Shown here piece by piece: positions 62,001-64,000 of a DNA stretch of 64,000 bases; the first letter of the stretch is position 1; each line of letters begins with the position of its first letter. Source of the DNA: Loxodes magnus (taxonomy: Eukaryota > Ciliophora > Karyorelictea > Loxodida > Loxodidae); contig CAMPDV010000010.1 of NCBI GenBank assembly GCA_946699065.1, positions 744,001 to 808,000 on the forward strand, written 5' to 3'. The position numbers were made by a program, and so were the translations under genes. A model generated the notes under the pieces. The model saw only the letters and a list, made by a program, of their open reading frames with translations, had not been told where the DNA came from and searched no databases.

Positions 62001-64000
62001 GCCTTCACTTTCATTTTCTAATTAAAAGTCACTTTCAATTTTAATTTGTTCGTTTTTTCGTTTGCTGAATGGACTTACGTTATCAATGTTAAATTCTGGT
62101 TACATTTAAAAATTTCCTCTTTCCTGTTCCTTTGAAAATTCAAGAGGAGACTAATCTGAGCTCATTTCCTATTTAATTTCGCTTAAATCTTCAACTTCCT
62201 AGAAGTTTTAATTATTAAATTCTTATTTTAGTTTTGTAAATGAGCTGCTTTCCTCAGAATTCATAAAGTTAAAATCTTTTTCATAGTCTGAAAGTCCACC
62301 TTCTTCAATTATGTTCTATTTTTATTACGCTTATTGCTGTTTTCCTGCTTTGTTAACTTCAGTTCCTTATTGCTATTAATATGTTTTTTCTTTCTTCTAA
62401 TTTATTATATCTGAATACTTTGTATTTTATGCTTTTATTTCCTTTAAAGTTTACTCTTCAATAGATTATAGGGATTACTATTTTTTAGACCATTAATTTG
62501 AATCTCCTGTTTTAGAACTTTGATTTCCAGTCTTTTACTCCTCTTCTTAATCATTACTGCTTTATTATTACTGATGTTCTGGAAAAGCCCCAAATTCTTC
62601 TAAAAGACTATGACTGCTATATTCGCTTTTAAATTCCTGCTCTGAAAGTTGCTCATCGTATATTTATAATTCAACTGAGCTGGGTGATTTTGCTTACTAG
62701 CGTTCACTTTAAATTAAATCCGCAATATCAGCTTCTTCTTCTGATGCCATATAATTTTCTTGCATTAGAATTTCAATCCCTTTTTTATTAGATTTCGTTG
62801 AAATAGCTGAGAGTTCTGCTAGAGAATGTGTAGATGATCTAGAAGTGTTGGGAATTTGCGGAGATTCTATTTTCTACAATTCTATTGCTATCCTTTCCGA
62901 ATTAGCTTGATAAATATTCTGGACAACATTCATTTTTGTTTCGATTACTTATAAGAAATTTTATCCAACTTACTAAAGCATTTATCTTTACGAGTTTAAA
63001 ATACTTTCAGCATTTTCTTTCATTTTCTCTAAATAGTCTTATTATTTCAGCAGCATTTCATTTTGGAATTATGATTACTGCTCTTACTATTACTTGTACA
63101 TATTTTATTTCTATTCTTCAAGTCATTTTTTAATGTCCTTAGATTTCATTATTTCCTGCTCTTAGACTGAATTATTTTCTTGTTTTTCGTTTGAATTTTA
63201 AGAAGAATTTTAACCTTAGTTATCTTTTTAATTTTAAGGGTATAAGTATTGTGAAGGAATACCGTAAGGCTGAGGATTTTAACGTGATTTGGAAGAAGTT
63301 TCTTTTATTAGTTGAGTTTTAGGGGATTAATTAGCATCTTTATTTAAACGATGTTGGCTCTCTAATTTTTATTTATCTTTCTTCTAATTATTCACTAAGG
63401 CTTGAATTCTTTCCCTCTCAGCTTCTGTTAAAATTTCTTCACTTTCCATTTCAATCTGAAACTTGAATAAATCTCTTGGCTCACTTTTTTAATCCGTTTA
63501 ATTCTATTTTTTACTCTGTTTTTTGTTAGTTTCCTTAACAAGTTTAGTTTAAAGATTCTACTCTTCTTCATCATTTTACTAAAGTCTTTCTTGTAACTCA
63601 GATGCTTATGGAATTTGTAATTGCTTGTATGTATATTTATCCTAATCATTTTCGAATTTTTTACGGTATTCTTATGAATTTCCACTTTTTGATATTGATT
63701 ATGATTCTGCTTAGGATTTTGCCTTTTCGAATCTCTCTGTAAGTTTATCAAGCTTTTTTCTCAGTTTTTGCTTTCTTTCTTAAATTTGTTTCTTTTTTTA
63801 ATCCTCTTCTTATCCCTAACTTTATTTAGCAAGAGGTTCTAAATTTGAACTTTCTTGGTCTGTATTTTGCTATTAAATGTTGATAATTTCCTCTGAATGA
63901 CTATAATCAAATTCTTCCTAATCATCCCCCTCTTTAGAATATGTCCTTTTTTCAATTTCTACTTAAGCTAGTTATTCAATAAACTCTTATTAATTTTCAT
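59076..64000 (-). CDS. Giant Glu/Gln/Ser-rich protein, DUF4378-like C-terminus (5' end outside window)
   Basis: A single uninterrupted minus-strand frame of about 1,640 codons from the right edge to TGA 59076-59078, with hundreds of TAA/TAG codons as Gln and two TGA as Trp. Most is low-complexity acidic coiled coil. A possible C2H2 zinc finger (CNIC...HLNQDH) lies at 61251-61316. The last 130 residues are globular: CWSEIKAGKLPDHTIWDEEQ, then VEMEPYWVDYENEETQIKLD and LADMLLEHLAEEIV. This resembles the DUF4378 end found in CAP350/TRM-type centrosomal and microtubule proteins, so a basal-body or cortical role is an inference. N-terminus missing. Under the universal code this locus would appear as intergenic DNA. 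Confidence 0.88.

Noticed and set aside
1..64000. Mobile elements, CRISPR arrays, rRNA
   Set aside because: No transposase or reverse transcriptase frame, no regularly spaced direct repeats and no rRNA core segments were seen on either strand.

Overview
This is AT-rich nuclear DNA from a ciliate with an ambiguous stop/sense code. Long conserved proteins appear only when TAA and TAG are read as Gln and internal TGA as Trp. The clearest anchors are the sugar transporter, cytochrome b5 desaturase, PKG and oligopeptidase B; the transporter's GPxxW motif has its Trp encoded by TGA. Most genes also terminate at TGA, and a minority can only terminate at TAA. That is the karyorelictean (Parduczia-type) code, which is known to include a minor UAA-stop class. 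The gene-sparse layout fits a karyorelict such as Loxodes. A Condylostoma-like heterotrich is the main alternative, and I cannot settle this from sequence alone.

I count 24 spliceosomal introns that restore conserved reading frames. They are 16 to 19 nt long, begin GTA (once GTG) and end AG, and nearly all carry an A six bases from the 3' end. Because TGA is the only dependable stop, spurious open frames are common. I called genes on homology, composition and intron-corrected frame closure rather than on ORF length.

Layout, left to right: tail of an unknown gene (1-590, +); Ran-like GTPase with a +1 frame break (1.1-1.75 kb, +); RING plus four RRMs (3.8-5.7, +); coiled-coil protein (7.5-8.3, -); Cys-rich type I membrane protein (9.36-11.55, +); Qc-SNARE (12.4-13.1, -); kinesin (14.2-15.9, -) divergent from a TBC Rab-GAP (16.2-17.8, +); FERM+IQ protein (18.5-19.6, -) and F-box/zinc protein (19.7-20.9, -) divergent from a sugar transporter (21.4-23.0, +); small acidic protein (24.8-25.2, -) divergent from an FCP/SCP-type phosphatase (25.6-27.4, +); front-end fatty-acid desaturase (27.5-29.0, +) converging on an unknown protein (29.2-31.3, -); aldo-keto reductase (33.8-34.7, +) converging on an acylated PKG (34.9-37.6, -); coiled-coil protein (39.3-39.8, -); ubiquitin-like protein (42.2-42.4, +); tandem CCCH protein (43.1-44.2, -); TKL pseudokinase-Kelch fusion (46.2-48.5, +); oligopeptidase-B-like protein (49.2-51.5, -) divergent from a basic unknown protein (51.7-52.6, +); GOST-like seven-TM protein (52.9-54.5, +); Qa-type SNARE (55.3-56.1, +); WIPI/ATG18 PROPPIN (57.2-58.2, +); and the C-terminal 1,640 residues of a giant Glu/Gln-rich protein with a DUF4378-like end (59.1 to right edge, -).

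There is no operon logic; neighbours are functionally mixed. Membrane traffic is well represented (Ran, TBC, two SNAREs, WIPI, GOST), as are signalling (PKG, pseudokinase, CTD-type phosphatase) and cytoskeleton (kinesin, FERM, DUF4378). The remaining 0.3-2.5 kb gaps are very AT-rich. I see no tRNA, rRNA, CRISPR array, transposase or recognisable mobile element.
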